Part shown: positions 36,645 through 46,516 of the stretch, in pieces
How positions within the stretch are numbered: the stretch's first letter is position 1
How the letters are laid out: each line of letters begins with the position of its first letter
Source of the DNA: an uncultured Clostridia bacterium
GTDB lineage: Bacteria; Bacillota; Clostridia; Oscillospirales; Acutalibacteraceae
Length of the DNA: 64,000 nucleotides
Assembly (NCBI GenBank): GCA_905235625.1
Contig: CAJOLX010000003.1
Coordinates: forward strand, 1-64,000
Direction: 5' to 3'
Made by a program: the position numbers and the translations under genes
Notes under the pieces: generated by a model
Seen by the model: the letters and a program-made list of their open reading frames with translations, nothing else
What the model was told of the DNA's origin: nothing
Database searches by the model: none

Positions 36645-38849
36645 TTAACGCTCTGCGTCATTCAATATGCTGCTGACTGTATCTAAAACAGAATCAATCG
36701 GAGAAGTTGTTTTGTTCTCGTCGCCGCTGCTGCTGCTCGGAGCTCCCTGGCAATATGTGCAAACGGGCGGCAAATCATCCTGTTTATACCAGCCTTTGCC
36801 GGTCGAATAACAGCTGCTGCTTGCGAGATTGCCGGAAATGCGGCAATAAGTTTTTTCAACCGCTCCTTCGCTCTTGGGAAATTCCTTTTCGTCAAGGCCT
36901 TTATGAATTCTGTCAAATACGGTTATGAATATCTTACCGCACGGGTTAACGTCCTGGTTGAGCTCTTCTTTAATGTCATAGCCGAGCCAGATAGAAGTTA
37001 CGTAGTAAGGTGTGCCGGCGCAGAACCAACGGTCGCAGTCGCTGCTCGTCGTGCCGGTTTTTGCCATAATCTGGAATTTGCGAACGTTTGAGCCCGTGCC
37101 GTAATAGCTCGTATCAACCGTCTGAAGAAGCTCGCAGATAATATCGGAAGTTTCCGGAGAAATTACCTGCTCACCCTGAATATTCTCATTTGTAAGAACG
37201 GTCTGCGTGCCCTGAGCGTTTGTAACTTTATAGTAGAAATAAGGCTTATAATACAGGCCTCCGTTGCCGAACGTAGCGTAAGCCGAAGCCATTTCAAGCG
37301 TATTCGTGCCGTAAGTCAAAGCTCCCGTCGCAAGCGGAGAGAGAGAGGCGTCTTTTTCTTCGTCAACCTTTGAAAGATGGAATTTATTTTTAAGATAATC
37401 AATGGAAGTGGGAATTGTCAGCTCGTCTTTGATAAGCCTCGTAGGCACGGTATTCAAAGACTTTTGAATAGCGTACTGCACGGTAACCTTGCTGTTGGAG
37501 CCGAGCGATTTATCAACGTTGTGAGGCCAAAGCTCGCCGTTTACCCAAATAGCGTAATCGAGCACTTTACTTGAATAATTGATTAAATCAAGGTCAATGG
37601 CGGGCGCATAAGTTGAAATAGGCTTAATGGTCGATCCCGGCTGCCTCCAGGAGCTTGTGGCTCTGTTAAGCTGCCTGTTAGAGGTCTTCTCCCCTGCTCC
37701 GCCGACAATAGCTACTACCCTGCCCGCATAATCCATAATGGTCATCGAAGACTGAGGCAAAGTGCCGTCGTCTTTTTTGATTTTGGGGAAGTTCGTGCGG
37801 TTAACGTAAACGTCTTCAAGCTCTTCCTGTATGTCGAGGTCAACGGCGGCGTAGATTTTATATCCGCCGTAATAAATCTTGTTGGTCGCCTGCTGTTTGG
37901 TGTATCCGTATTCGCTCATAAGGTCGGCAATAACGGAGTCTATAACAGCGTCAACGTAGTATGAATTTATCTTGGTTTCTTCTTCTCTCGTTCTCTGAAT
38001 CTGTTCGGAAGATTCGGAGGGAACGTAATCGTCGCTGTTTGTGAAAATCAGATGATAATTTATGCTTTCATTAAGCTCCTCTTCTGAAATCATGCCGTTT
38101 TCGCACATCTGCTTTAAGCAGTATTCCTGCCTGACCTTGTTATTTTCGGGGTTTAAAAGAGGATTATACTTTGTCGGGAACTGAGTAATCGAGGCGATTG
38201 TGGCGCATTCCGCAGCGTTTAAGTCTTTGATATCCTTTCCGAAATATTTTTCGCTCGCGGTCTTAACTCCGTAGCATCCGTTGCCGAGATAAACGGTGTT
38301 TAAATATGCCTCAATAATAGTGTCTTTGTTATAATGTTTTTCAAGATTTAAAGCAGAGAGCATTTCGCGCAGCTTTCTGACAAGGGTGACGTCTTTTTCG
38401 TTAGTCAGATTTTTGATAAGCTGCTGAGTAATGGTTGAACCGCCCTGACCGAGGTTTGAAGGTTTAACGATAACGCCGAAAACTCTTATCCAGTCAACGC
38501 CGTGGTGAGACTTAAATCTCGTATCTTCAAGCGATATAAACGCGTCGCTCATATAAGGAGAAATATCTTCAAGGTCAACCCATACTCTGTCTTCGTCGCC
38601 GTGAAGCCTCGCTATTTCAACCTCATTGCCGTTTTTATCTTTGGCATACATAAACGAGGTCTGGTTCTGATTGGCTTTATATTCCTCAAGATTTATAGCT
38701 AAATCGCCGTTAACATAATCCAAAACGTTGTAAATAACGAAACCGGCAACAAGGCAAACGGATAAAAGCAAAGCGCAGAGTACAGCCAAAATGACAGCCT
38801 TCGCTTTGCCGACGCCCTTTTTCTTCTTCTTTTTATTGCTCTTGCTCAA
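36645..38849 (-). CDS. Class A penicillin-binding protein (transglycosylase/transpeptidase)
   Basis: SLEDTRFKSHHGVDW; GGSTITQQLIKNL; SSWRQPGSTIKPISTYAPAI; MAKTGTTSSDCDRWFCAGTPYYVTSIWLGYD. Likely start is TTG at 38849 after GAGGAGG. Confidence 0.92.
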   Translation of the reverse strand: MSKSNKKKKKKGVGKAKAVILAVLCALLLSVCLVAGFVIYNVLDYVNGDLAINLEEYKANQNQTSFMYAKDKNGNEVEIARLHGDEDRVWVDLEDISPYMSDAFISLEDTRFKSHHGVDWIRVFGVIVKPSNLGQGGSTITQQLIKNLTNEKDVTLVRKLREMLSALNLEKHYNKDTIIEAYLNTVYLGNGCYGVKTASEKYFGKDIKDLNAAECATIASITQFPTKYNPLLNPENNKVRQEYCLKQMCENGMISEEELNESINYHLIFTNSDDYVPSESSEQIQRTREEETKINSYYVDAVIDSVIADLMSEYGYTKQQATNKIYYGGYKIYAAVDLDIQEELEDVYVNRTNFPKIKKDDGTLPQSSMTIMDYAGRVVAIVGGAGEKTSNRQLNRATSSWRQPGSTIKPISTYAPAIDLDLINYSSKVLDYAIWVNGELWPHNVDKSLGSNSKVTVQYAIQKSLNTVPTRLIKDELTIPTSIDYLKNKFHLSKVDEEKDASLSPLATGALTYGTNTLEMASAYATFGNGGLYYKPYFYYKVTNAQGTQTVLTNENIQGEQVISPETSDIICELLQTVDTSYYGTGSNVRKFQIMAKTGTTSSDCDRWFCAGTPYYVTSIWLGYDIKEELNQDVNPCGKIFITVFDRIHKGLDEKEFPKSEGAVEKTYCRISGNLASSSCYSTGKGWYKQDDLPPVCTYCQGAPSSSSGDENKTTSPIDSVLDTVSSILNDAER

Positions 38850-38999
38850 AGTAAAAATCCTCCTCAGGAGAAACTTGATATTAAACAACTATATATAGTG
38901 TATTATATATCAATACTTATACTATTTCAAGTAAATATAATAAAAAGAAATTATTAATTTTTTCGCAATATCGGCTTTTAGATTATATCCTTCTTGATA

Positions 39000-39035
39000 A
39001 AAAACAGGACGCAAGAATTAACTTGCGCCCCGAAA
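39000..39035 (-). terminator. Terminator of trpB2
   Basis: Minus strand GGCGCAAG-ttaatt-CTTGCGTCCTGTTTTTT. Confidence 0.65.
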
Positions 39036-39056
39036 AACATAAGTTTAATTTTTAAA

Positions 39057-40427
39057 TCAGCCGATCTGAGGAAGAGTGGAGATGGACTTCTGAATTTCTT
39101 CATCGGTGGGAATATAGTCTTCCATAGTGCCGTCATGATAATTCTCATAAGCGACCATATCGAAGTAACCGGTGCCGGTAAGGCCGAATACGATGGTCTT
39201 ATCCTCGCCCGTTTCTTTGCACTTGAGAGCTTCGTCAATCGCAACTCTGATAGCGTGTGAGCTTTCGGGAGCGGGAAGGATGCCCTCAACTCTCGCAAAC
39301 AATTCAGCAGCCTCGAAAACTCTTCTCTGAGGCACGGAAACAGCCTCCATATATTTATCGTCATATAGCTGAGAAAGAATGGAGCTCATGCCGTGATAGC
39401 GAAGTCCGCCTGCGTGGTTGGGTGAAGGAATAAATCCGCTGCCGAGAGTGTACATCTTTGCGAGCGGGCAAACCTTGCCGGTGTCGCAGAAGTCATAAGC
39501 GTAAGTGCCTCTTGTGAAGCTCGGGCAGGATGCGGGCTCAACGGCAATAATTCTGTAATCCGCTTCGCCTCTGAGCTTTTCGCCCATGAAGGGAGCGATG
39601 AGACCGCCGAGGTTTGAGCCGCCGCCGGCGCAGCCGATGATCATATCTGGCTTAATGCCGTATTTGTCAAGCGCAGTCTTGGTTTCAAGGCCGATAATGC
39701 TCTGATGCAGAAGCACCTGATTGAGAACCGAGCCGAGAACGTATCTGTATCCGGGAGTGGAGGTAGCAACCTCAACAGCTTCCGAAATAGCGCAGCCGAG
39801 AGAACCGGTAGTGCCGGGGAACTCCTCAAGAATTTTTCTGCCGATGTTGGTTTTATCCGAAGGAGAAGGGGTAACGGAAGCGCCGTACGTTCTCATAACT
39901 TCTCTTCTGAAAGGCTTCTGCTCATAAGAAACTTTAACCATGAACACCTTGCAGTCAAGTCCGAAATACGAGCAAGCCATTGAAAGAGCCGTGCCCCACT
40001 GACCTGCGCCGGTCTCGGTAGTAACGCCCTTAAGGCCCTGCTTCTTTGCGTAATAAGCCTGAGCTATGGAAGAATTGAGCTTGTGGGAGCCGCTCGTATT
40101 GTTGCCCTCAAATTTATAATAAATCTTAGCGGGAGTGTCGAGAGCTTTTTCAAGGAAATAAGCTCTTACAAGCGGTGACGGGCGATACATCTTGTAGAAA
40201 TCAAGAATTTCACCGGGGATGTCGATATAAGGAGTGTCATTGTCAAGCTCCTGCTTTACAAGCTCTTCGCAAAAAACGCCGTAAAGCTCTTCGGCTTTCA
40301 TTGGCTCGCCTGTGCCGGGATTAAGCAAGGGAGCGGGTTTGTTTTTCATATCGGCGCGAAGATTATACCATTGAGTAGGAATTTCGTTTTCGTTAAGATA
40401 GATTTTGTAAGGGATTTTTTGCTCCAT
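39057..40427 (-). CDS. TrpB-like PLP enzyme (TrpB2-type tryptophan synthase beta)
   Basis: RPSPLVRAYFLEKALDTPAKIYYKFEGNNTSGSHKLNSSIAQAYYAKKQGLKGVTTETGAGQWGTALSMACSYFGLDCKVFMV; IIGCAGGGSNLGGLIAPFMGE. Confidence 0.93.
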   Translation of the reverse strand: MEQKIPYKIYLNENEIPTQWYNLRADMKNKPAPLLNPGTGEPMKAEELYGVFCEELVKQELDNDTPYIDIPGEILDFYKMYRPSPLVRAYFLEKALDTPAKIYYKFEGNNTSGSHKLNSSIAQAYYAKKQGLKGVTTETGAGQWGTALSMACSYFGLDCKVFMVKVSYEQKPFRREVMRTYGASVTPSPSDKTNIGRKILEEFPGTTGSLGCAISEAVEVATSTPGYRYVLGSVLNQVLLHQSIIGLETKTALDKYGIKPDMIIGCAGGGSNLGGLIAPFMGEKLRGEADYRIIAVEPASCPSFTRGTYAYDFCDTGKVCPLAKMYTLGSGFIPSPNHAGGLRYHGMSSILSQLYDDKYMEAVSVPQRRVFEAAELFARVEGILPAPESSHAIRVAIDEALKCKETGEDKTIVFGLTGTGYFDMVAYENYHDGTMEDYIPTDEEIQKSISTLPQIG

Positions 40428-40451
40428 TTTCCATTTTCCTTTCTTGATTAA

Positions 40452-40735
40452 AAATAAAAAACCTGCCCCGACTGATGCCGGGACAGGATAATTAATGAAT
40501 CCTGCGGTGCCACCCTGCTTGGTGATTATCACCCACTTTGCGTATGCTGTCACATACCGACCGATTGTAACGTGCGATCATCACGTCTCGGATAATTTGC
40601 TTTTAAAGCATTTCTCCTCGCCCTCGGAAGCCCATTCAGATCCGCGCCGAATACCGCAATCCCACCGCCTGCGGCTCTCTACGATTAAGCAAATCGGAAC
40701 CTACTCACTCTTCTTCATCGGTTTATAGAATTCTA
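40452..40735 (-). promoter_or_regulatory. T-box leader (Trp-type) upstream of trpB2
   Basis: Minus strand GCAGGGTGGCACCGCAGG antiterminator motif, terminator CCTGTCCCGGCATCAGTCGGGGCAGGTTTTTT, specifier region CTGAATGGGCTTCCGAGG (TGG); TTGACA...TAGAAT promoter just upstream. Confidence 0.9.
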
Positions 40736-40776
40736 TCACTGAAATTTGCGTTTGTCAATATTTGAAAGGGAATTTT

Positions 40777-42372
40777 TTATTTTTGGTCAATTATCAGCGA
40801 TGATTTGGCAAAAATGTTTCTGAAGAAGTAAACTATTTTAGCAAAAATTCCCGTGCTTACATTGACTGTTTCAACGCTGCTGAGAGCTTCCGCTCCGCTG
40901 TCGGTAACGATCTTGCACTGAACGGTATACTTGCTGTCTGCCGATTTTTTAGTATAACTCAAAGAGCCGTCGTCGGCATACTGCGAATTGTTTATTATCC
41001 AATAAAGAGTATAGCCCTCCGAACAATCAACCGACGCGTGGAAAGTAACGGTGGTTTTATATCCGACGGAAATGGATGAAGAAAATCCGAGAATTTTTAC
41101 CGACGCGCCGGAAACAGGCTCGGTATTATGGTCGGAATAAATAACCGGAATTGAATTTGACTGAGCGTAAGAAGCGGCGTAACTGCCCTCGGGAGTTTTA
41201 ATCGTAAACGGCTCGCAGCCGTGGAAAGCTTCATTTCTGATTGCCGTTACGGACGCCGGAATGAAAATCTCCGAAATAGAAGAGCAATCATAAAACGCTC
41301 CCGCGCCGACAGTCAAAAGACCGTCGGGCAAATTGACAGTTGATAATGAAGAGCAATCTTTGAACGCGTTTCTTGAAATTTCGGTTATCCCCTGCTTTAA
41401 GGTAACGGTTTCTATGCCGCTGCCGACAAAAGCGTCTTCAAAATCGGTTAAAGTTGAAGGCAGGGTAACCTGCTTCAGAGCGCCGCATCTTAAAAACGCG
41501 TTGGAGCCGATTGTGGTGAGTCCATCGGGGAAATTAATTGAAGAAAGCTTTGAGCAATCGCTGAAAGAATAAGCTCCGAGCCTTCTTACGGATGAAGGCA
41601 AAGTTATCTTTTTAAGAGACGAATAAGCGAAAGCTCCGTCACGAATAAGCGTTGTGCCGGAAGCTACGGAGTACTCATCGCCCGTTTTGGCAATCGGGTA
41701 CTGAACAAGCTCCGTGCCGTCTTTTGTATAAAGCACTCCGTCAACGGATTTAAAGCTGCCGCTGCCCGAACCTACGCTGAATGAAGAAACGGCGGAGCAG
41801 TTATAAAACGCGGAATTGCCTATTGACGCAACAGATGAAGGAATGTTAACGCTCGGCAGGGTCTTGCAATAGAAGAAGCTTTCGCTGCCGATTGAGGCAA
41901 GCCCTTCGGGAAGGGTCAGAGAAGCAAGAGCAGAGCAGTTTTTAAAGCACTCATTCGGAATTGTGGTTGTTTTGGGAAGAGTTAAATTCACAAGGGAATA
42001 ACAGCCGTAAAACGCCTGCGTTTTAAGAGTAACGTTTGCCGAGCTTTCCACAAAAGCGACAATTTTAAGATTTATACAGCCTGAAAAAGCGTATTCGTTA
42101 ACCTGCGTTACGCTTGCGGGTATTTCAACCGTTTTAATTATGGTGTTATCTCTCGCGGCGCTCTTTCCTATTGCGGTAACGGGAAGACCGGAGTAAGTTG
42201 ACGGAATAACAACGTTGCTGCCTGCGGCAGGTTTAATTTCACTTACGGTATAACCCGAGCCGTTCGACACAAAGGTAAGACCGTCGTAATCCGCAAACGA
42301 TAAAACAGCCGATGCTCCCATAAGAGCCATAATTAAAATAGAAATAATAACGGTTTTAAGCGTCTTCTTCAT
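40777..42372 (-). CDS. Secreted BspA-type leucine-rich repeat protein
   Basis: Signal peptide followed by LRR_5-like repeats (LTTIGSNAFLRCGALKQVTLPSTL, SISEIFIPASVTAIRNEAFHGC). Confidence 0.9.
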   Translation of the reverse strand: MKKTLKTVIISILIMALMGASAVLSFADYDGLTFVSNGSGYTVSEIKPAAGSNVVIPSTYSGLPVTAIGKSAARDNTIIKTVEIPASVTQVNEYAFSGCINLKIVAFVESSANVTLKTQAFYGCYSLVNLTLPKTTTIPNECFKNCSALASLTLPEGLASIGSESFFYCKTLPSVNIPSSVASIGNSAFYNCSAVSSFSVGSGSGSFKSVDGVLYTKDGTELVQYPIAKTGDEYSVASGTTLIRDGAFAYSSLKKITLPSSVRRLGAYSFSDCSKLSSINFPDGLTTIGSNAFLRCGALKQVTLPSTLTDFEDAFVGSGIETVTLKQGITEISRNAFKDCSSLSTVNLPDGLLTVGAGAFYDCSSISEIFIPASVTAIRNEAFHGCEPFTIKTPEGSYAASYAQSNSIPVIYSDHNTEPVSGASVKILGFSSSISVGYKTTVTFHASVDCSEGYTLYWIINNSQYADDGSLSYTKKSADSKYTVQCKIVTDSGAEALSSVETVNVSTGIFAKIVYFFRNIFAKSSLIIDQK

Positions 42373-42408
42373 TTTCCTGCCTCCTTTATTAAGGAATACT
42401 GTTTGTGA

Positions 42409-42909
42409 TTACTGTTCGGTATAGTCAAAAAATTCAATCTTAACGCTTTCAAAGGGAACGTCGAAGCGAACGCCTTCAACGGTTTTGCCGCTGCGAATAC
42501 CTTTTAAATCGGCTTTAATATAACCTTCTTTGAGAACGTTGCCTTTGGCGTCGTAAGCTTTGAAACCAATGAGCATATCGTCCGAACGGGAGCTCACTTT
42601 AATTGTTTTTACGTCGGCAAAGCCTTTGAGATTTGCCGAAACCACTCCGCTGTCAAATTTAACGTTTTCGATAGAAGCGTAATTGTTTTTGTATTTAAAA
42701 TAGTTTTGAGTAACAATGTCAACGCTGCCCTCGGTCGGAACGAAAACGACTTTGCCGTTGTTTTTATCTATCTCGGATGAGCCCATGGGATTAACGGCTT
42801 CGTAGCTGCTTTTGCCCGTTGTGACCTCCTCGGTGGGCGCTTTCGCACAGGAAGCGAAAAGAGAAAGCGACATTATTAAAGTTAAAATTGCTGCAATAAA
42901 TTTTTTCAT
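42409..42909 (-). CDS. Hypothetical lipoprotein
   Basis: MKKFIAAILTLIMSLSLFASCAKAP lipobox. Confidence 0.7.
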   Translation of the reverse strand: MKKFIAAILTLIMSLSLFASCAKAPTEEVTTGKSSYEAVNPMGSSEIDKNNGKVVFVPTEGSVDIVTQNYFKYKNNYASIENVKFDSGVVSANLKGFADVKTIKVSSRSDDMLIGFKAYDAKGNVLKEGYIKADLKGIRSGKTVEGVRFDVPFESVKIEFFDYTEQ

Positions 42910-42920
42910 ACAAAATCCCT

Positions 42921-43421
42921 TCACCAATTATATTTTGTCAATTTGCCCTCTGTCAAAAGAGCGGGATAATTCCACTGACGAAGCACCTCATAAACGCCGA
43001 CGGCAACGGAATTTGAAAGATTGAGGCTCCTTGCGTCGGAATTGTTTATCATCGGTATGCGAACGCACCTGTCGGGGTTATCGTGAAGCAGCTCTTCGGG
43101 AAGGCCTGCGGTTTCTTTGCCGAAAAACAGATAGCATTTATCCGGATAATTTATATCGGAATGTATATGCTTTGCTTTGGTCGAAAAGAAAAAATATTCT
43201 CCGCTGTTTTTGTCAAAAAAATCCTGAAGATTTTCATAATAAGTTATGTCAAGCAAGTGCCAATAATCAAGACCCGCTCTTTTAAGCTTTGCGTCGTCAA
43301 CCTTAAAGCCCATGGGTTCAACAAGATGAAGCCTTGCGCCCGTTGCGGCGCAGGTGCGGGCTATGTTGCCGGTGTTTTGCGGAATCTGCGGCTCTACAAG
43401 CACTATATTAAGCTCGGGCAT
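42921..43421 (-). CDS. trmL: tRNA (cytidine(34)-2'-O)-methyltransferase (SPOUT)
   Basis: LNIVLVEPQIPQNTGNIARTCAATGARLHLVEPMGF; FFGKETAGLPEELL; CVRIPMINNSDARSLNLSNSVAVGVYE. Confidence 0.93.
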   Translation of the reverse strand: MPELNIVLVEPQIPQNTGNIARTCAATGARLHLVEPMGFKVDDAKLKRAGLDYWHLLDITYYENLQDFFDKNSGEYFFFSTKAKHIHSDINYPDKCYLFFGKETAGLPEELLHDNPDRCVRIPMINNSDARSLNLSNSVAVGVYEVLRQWNYPALLTEGKLTKYNW

Positions 43422-43438
43422 TTAAATCACCTTACGGT

Positions 43439-44041
43439 TCAGTTAAATTTATTCATCGCTTCGTCGATTTTGCCGTCAATTATCATTTCAACCGCTTCAA
43501 CGGCATTTGAGGCGGCTTCTCTGACGAGCTTAATATCGGACGAGCTGAAAGAAGAAAGCACCCAATCGGCCAAATCATAATCTTCATTCGGCTTTTGGCC
43601 GATACCGATTTTAACTCTGGGGAAATTATCGGAATTCAGATGATAAATAATGCTTTTAATTCCGTTATGGCCGCCGTCGCTCCCCTTTCGCCTTATTCTG
43701 AGGCTGCCGCACGGCATTGAAATATCGTCAAAAATGATAATTACGTTTTCGGGCGGAATTTTGTAAAACGAAGCGGCTTCTCTGATGCTTTCGCCGCTGT
43801 TGTTCATAAAAGTCTGCGGCTTCATAACAAGGCATTTGCGGCCGTTGATATCGGCAGTTTCAGTAAGAGCCTTGAATTTGAGCTTATTGACTTTAAGCGA
43901 ATATTTATCGGCAAAAAGGTCAATAAACATAAAGCCCGAATTGTGCCTTGACGTTTCGTATTTTTTACCCGGATTGCCGAGACCCGCAATTATAAATTCC
44001 GGAGGCCCGGCGGCGGGCTTGTTTCTTGAGAAAAAGCTCAT
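43439..44041 (-). CDS. pth: Peptidyl-tRNA hydrolase
   Basis: FIIAGLGNPGKKYETSRHNSGFMFID; KPQTFMNNSGESI; DDISMPCGSLRIRRKGSDGGHNGIKSI. Confidence 0.96.
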   Translation of the reverse strand: MSFFSRNKPAAGPPEFIIAGLGNPGKKYETSRHNSGFMFIDLFADKYSLKVNKLKFKALTETADINGRKCLVMKPQTFMNNSGESIREAASFYKIPPENVIIIFDDISMPCGSLRIRRKGSDGGHNGIKSIIYHLNSDNFPRVKIGIGQKPNEDYDLADWVLSSFSSSDIKLVREAASNAVEAVEMIIDGKIDEAMNKFN

Positions 44042-44625
44042 TCGACTACGACCTTTGCAATCTGATAATCCTCTTCCGGTATCTCCGCTTCAATATCTTC
44101 GGGCATCGGAATATATTTTATGTACATTTCAAGGCCTTTTACGACCTCGGTAACTTCTTCGAGCGAAGGCTCGTTATCGTCAACGAAGAACGTAACCGCA
44201 ATCTGCGTGGTCACGTTTTTGTGGATAACCTGCTGACTGTCAAGCACGGACTGAAAATAATATCCGTTTTTGCCGTTATCGGGTATTTTCATATCGCCGA
44301 CGAGAATTTCAACGTCGTTGGGATTGGTAATGTCAATAAACAGAGTGAAAGCAAGCCAGTTTTCAGGCTCATTGAGAAGGCTGTTTTTCTTCTCTTCGCT
44401 CATTCCGTAATTTGAGGTAAGAGCTTTGCCCCACCTGTCGGGATATTTATCTATGCTTTCAAATCGGGCGTCTCCGAGACCCACGTCGTGAAAAACAGCC
44501 GATATTTCCCGATCGTAAGTTTCAAGCTTACTGTCCTTATCAAAGCCGAAAAGCAGATAGCCTATGCCTATTCCGCAAGCCAATACGAGAATAACGGCAA
44601 GAATAATTGAAATAATCTTTTTCAT
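44038..44625 (-). CDS. Hypothetical protein with N-terminal TM anchor
   Basis: MKKIISIILAVILVLACGIGIGYLLFG; ATGA overlap with pth. Confidence 0.7.
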   Translation of the reverse strand: MKKIISIILAVILVLACGIGIGYLLFGFDKDSKLETYDREISAVFHDVGLGDARFESIDKYPDRWGKALTSNYGMSEEKKNSLLNEPENWLAFTLFIDITNPNDVEILVGDMKIPDNGKNGYYFQSVLDSQQVIHKNVTTQIAVTFFVDDNEPSLEEVTEVVKGLEMYIKYIPMPEDIEAEIPEEDYQIAKVVVE

Positions 44626-44742
44626 ATATACTCCTCCGGAATACGTTTCATATTGATTATAGATTGTTTTGGGTGAAATTACAATAGCGGCGAGCATTTT
44701 TTACTTTTATTTTACAATTCATTAAATAATGTTTCGGCGCGG

Positions 44743-44771
44743 TTGACAAAAAAATCAACGTTACTTATAAT
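44743..44771 (+). promoter_or_regulatory. Sigma70-type promoter for the ABC transporter pair
   Basis: TTGACA at 44743-44748, TATAAT at 44766-44771, 17-bp spacing. Confidence 0.7.
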
Positions 44772-44806
44772 GAAAACAAATCAAATTTTAATTGGAATTA
44801 TTAAGA

Positions 44807-46516
44807 ATGAAAACGGTTTTGAAATTTTCAAAAGGCAGCAGAGCCTTATATATTTTGGCGCCCTTATTCAAAATGCTTGAAGCGGCGCTTGAGCTTATTG
44901 TGCCTCTCATAGTTGCCGAGCTTATTGACAAAGGCATTATCGGTGGCGACAGAAGCTCTGTAACCGAGCTTTGCGCGCGGCTTGTTATTATAGCCGCGGC
45001 AGGGCTGATTTTTGCTGTTTCGGCGCAGTATTTTGCCGCAAAAGCCGCCGTTACCACCGTAAGCAAAGTTAAGCAGTCGCTCTTTGACAAAACGCAGAGC
45101 CTCTCGTTTTCGCAGCTTGACGAAATCGGCGGGCCTACTCTCATAACAAGGCTCACAGCGGATATGGACAGCGTGCAAAACGGAATTAACCTCACTTTAA
45201 GGCTGCTTCTGCGCTCGCCTATTGTTGTTATCGGCGCGTGCATTATGGCTTACAGGGTTGACGGCAAATCATCTCTCGTTTTTGCCGTTTGCGTTCCCCT
45301 GCTCTGCCTTGCCGTTTTTCTCATTATGTTCTTTTCGATTCCTCTTTATTCAAAAGTTCGTTATCGGCTTGACAAGCTGCTTGTAAGCGTCAGAGAAAGC
45401 GTGACCGGCGCAAGGGTTATAAGAGCTTTCAATATTGAAAACGATATAGAAGACGAATTTAAAGATATCAACCGCTCGCTCACTTCTATGCAGCTTTTTG
45501 TGGGCAAAATATCGGCGCTTATGAACCCCGTTACCGGTGTGATCGTAAACATAGCGATCGCGGCGCTGATTTACGTGGGAGCAATAAGAGTAGGCTCGGG
45601 CTATATAACGGCGGGAGCGGTAGTCGCTCTTTACAATTATATGTCGCAAATTCTCGTTGAGCTGCTGAAATCCGCCAATCTTATAGTTACTGTTTCAAAA
45701 GCCGCGGCAAGCGCAGGAAGAATTGAAGAAATACTTAAAATCGAGCCCGAAAAAGAGCGTGAAATCGAGAATCCCGAAAGCGATAACTATATAGAATTCA
45801 GAAACGTAACGTTCGCTTATAACGAAGGCTCTGAGCCCGTTCTCGACAATGTTTCATTCACTGTAAATAAAGGCGAAAAAATCGGAATAATCGGCTCTAC
45901 GGGCTCCGGCAAAACAACTTTAATCGGGCTTTTGGCAGGATATTATCAGCCCGAAAGCGGCGAAATATTCATAGAAAATAAAAACGTTCTTTCTCTCGGA
46001 AAAGAAGAGCTTTCAAAGCTTGTATCCGTCGCCGAACAAAAGCCATCTCTGTTCTCATTGAGCGTAAAAGAAAATCTCACGATAGGACTTGAAAACGTTT
46101 CCGATGAAAGGATAATCGACTCTTTAAAATGCGCCGAAGCGCTCGACTTTGTAAACGAAAAAGAAGGCGGTCTTAACTGCGTGTGCGAACAGGGAGGCAG
46201 GAATTTTTCGGGCGGTCAGCGGCAGAGGCTTTCAATCGCAAGAGCGCTTCTGAGAAACCCCGAAATACTCGTTCTTGACGATTCGTTCAGCGCTCTCGAT
46301 TATCTTACGGAAGCGTCTGTCAGAGCCGAAATAAAAAAGAAAACGAACTCCGCTCTCTTCATAGTTTCACAAAGGACGGGGTCAATACTCGGCTGCGATA
46401 AAATTATTTTTCTCGAAAGCGGAAAAGCCTTTGTCGGAACTCATTCCGAGCTTCTCAAATCAAACGAATCCTACAGGCAAATACATTTAACTCAGTTTGA
46501 AGAGGAGGCCGGATAA
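44807..46516 (+). CDS. ABC transporter ATP-binding/permease protein (first half-transporter)
   Basis: TM domain plus NBD: GSTGSGKTTL, FSGGQRQRLSIARALL, ILVLDDSFSALD. Confidence 0.93.
   Translation: MKTVLKFSKGSRALYILAPLFKMLEAALELIVPLIVAELIDKGIIGGDRSSVTELCARLVIIAAAGLIFAVSAQYFAAKAAVTTVSKVKQSLFDKTQSLSFSQLDEIGGPTLITRLTADMDSVQNGINLTLRLLLRSPIVVIGACIMAYRVDGKSSLVFAVCVPLLCLAVFLIMFFSIPLYSKVRYRLDKLLVSVRESVTGARVIRAFNIENDIEDEFKDINRSLTSMQLFVGKISALMNPVTGVIVNIAIAALIYVGAIRVGSGYITAGAVVALYNYMSQILVELLKSANLIVTVSKAAASAGRIEEILKIEPEKEREIENPESDNYIEFRNVTFAYNEGSEPVLDNVSFTVNKGEKIGIIGSTGSGKTTLIGLLAGYYQPESGEIFIENKNVLSLGKEELSKLVSVAEQKPSLFSLSVKENLTIGLENVSDERIIDSLKCAEALDFVNEKEGGLNCVCEQGGRNFSGGQRQRLSIARALLRNPEILVLDDSFSALDYLTEASVRAEIKKKTNSALFIVSQRTGSILGCDKIIFLESGKAFVGTHSELLKSNESYRQIHLTQFEEEAG

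Noticed and set aside
40428-40553. N-terminal extension of the TrpB2 ORF up to 40553
   Set aside because: This part is the T-box antiterminator/terminator, not coding; the ATG at 40427 gives the expected N-terminus.
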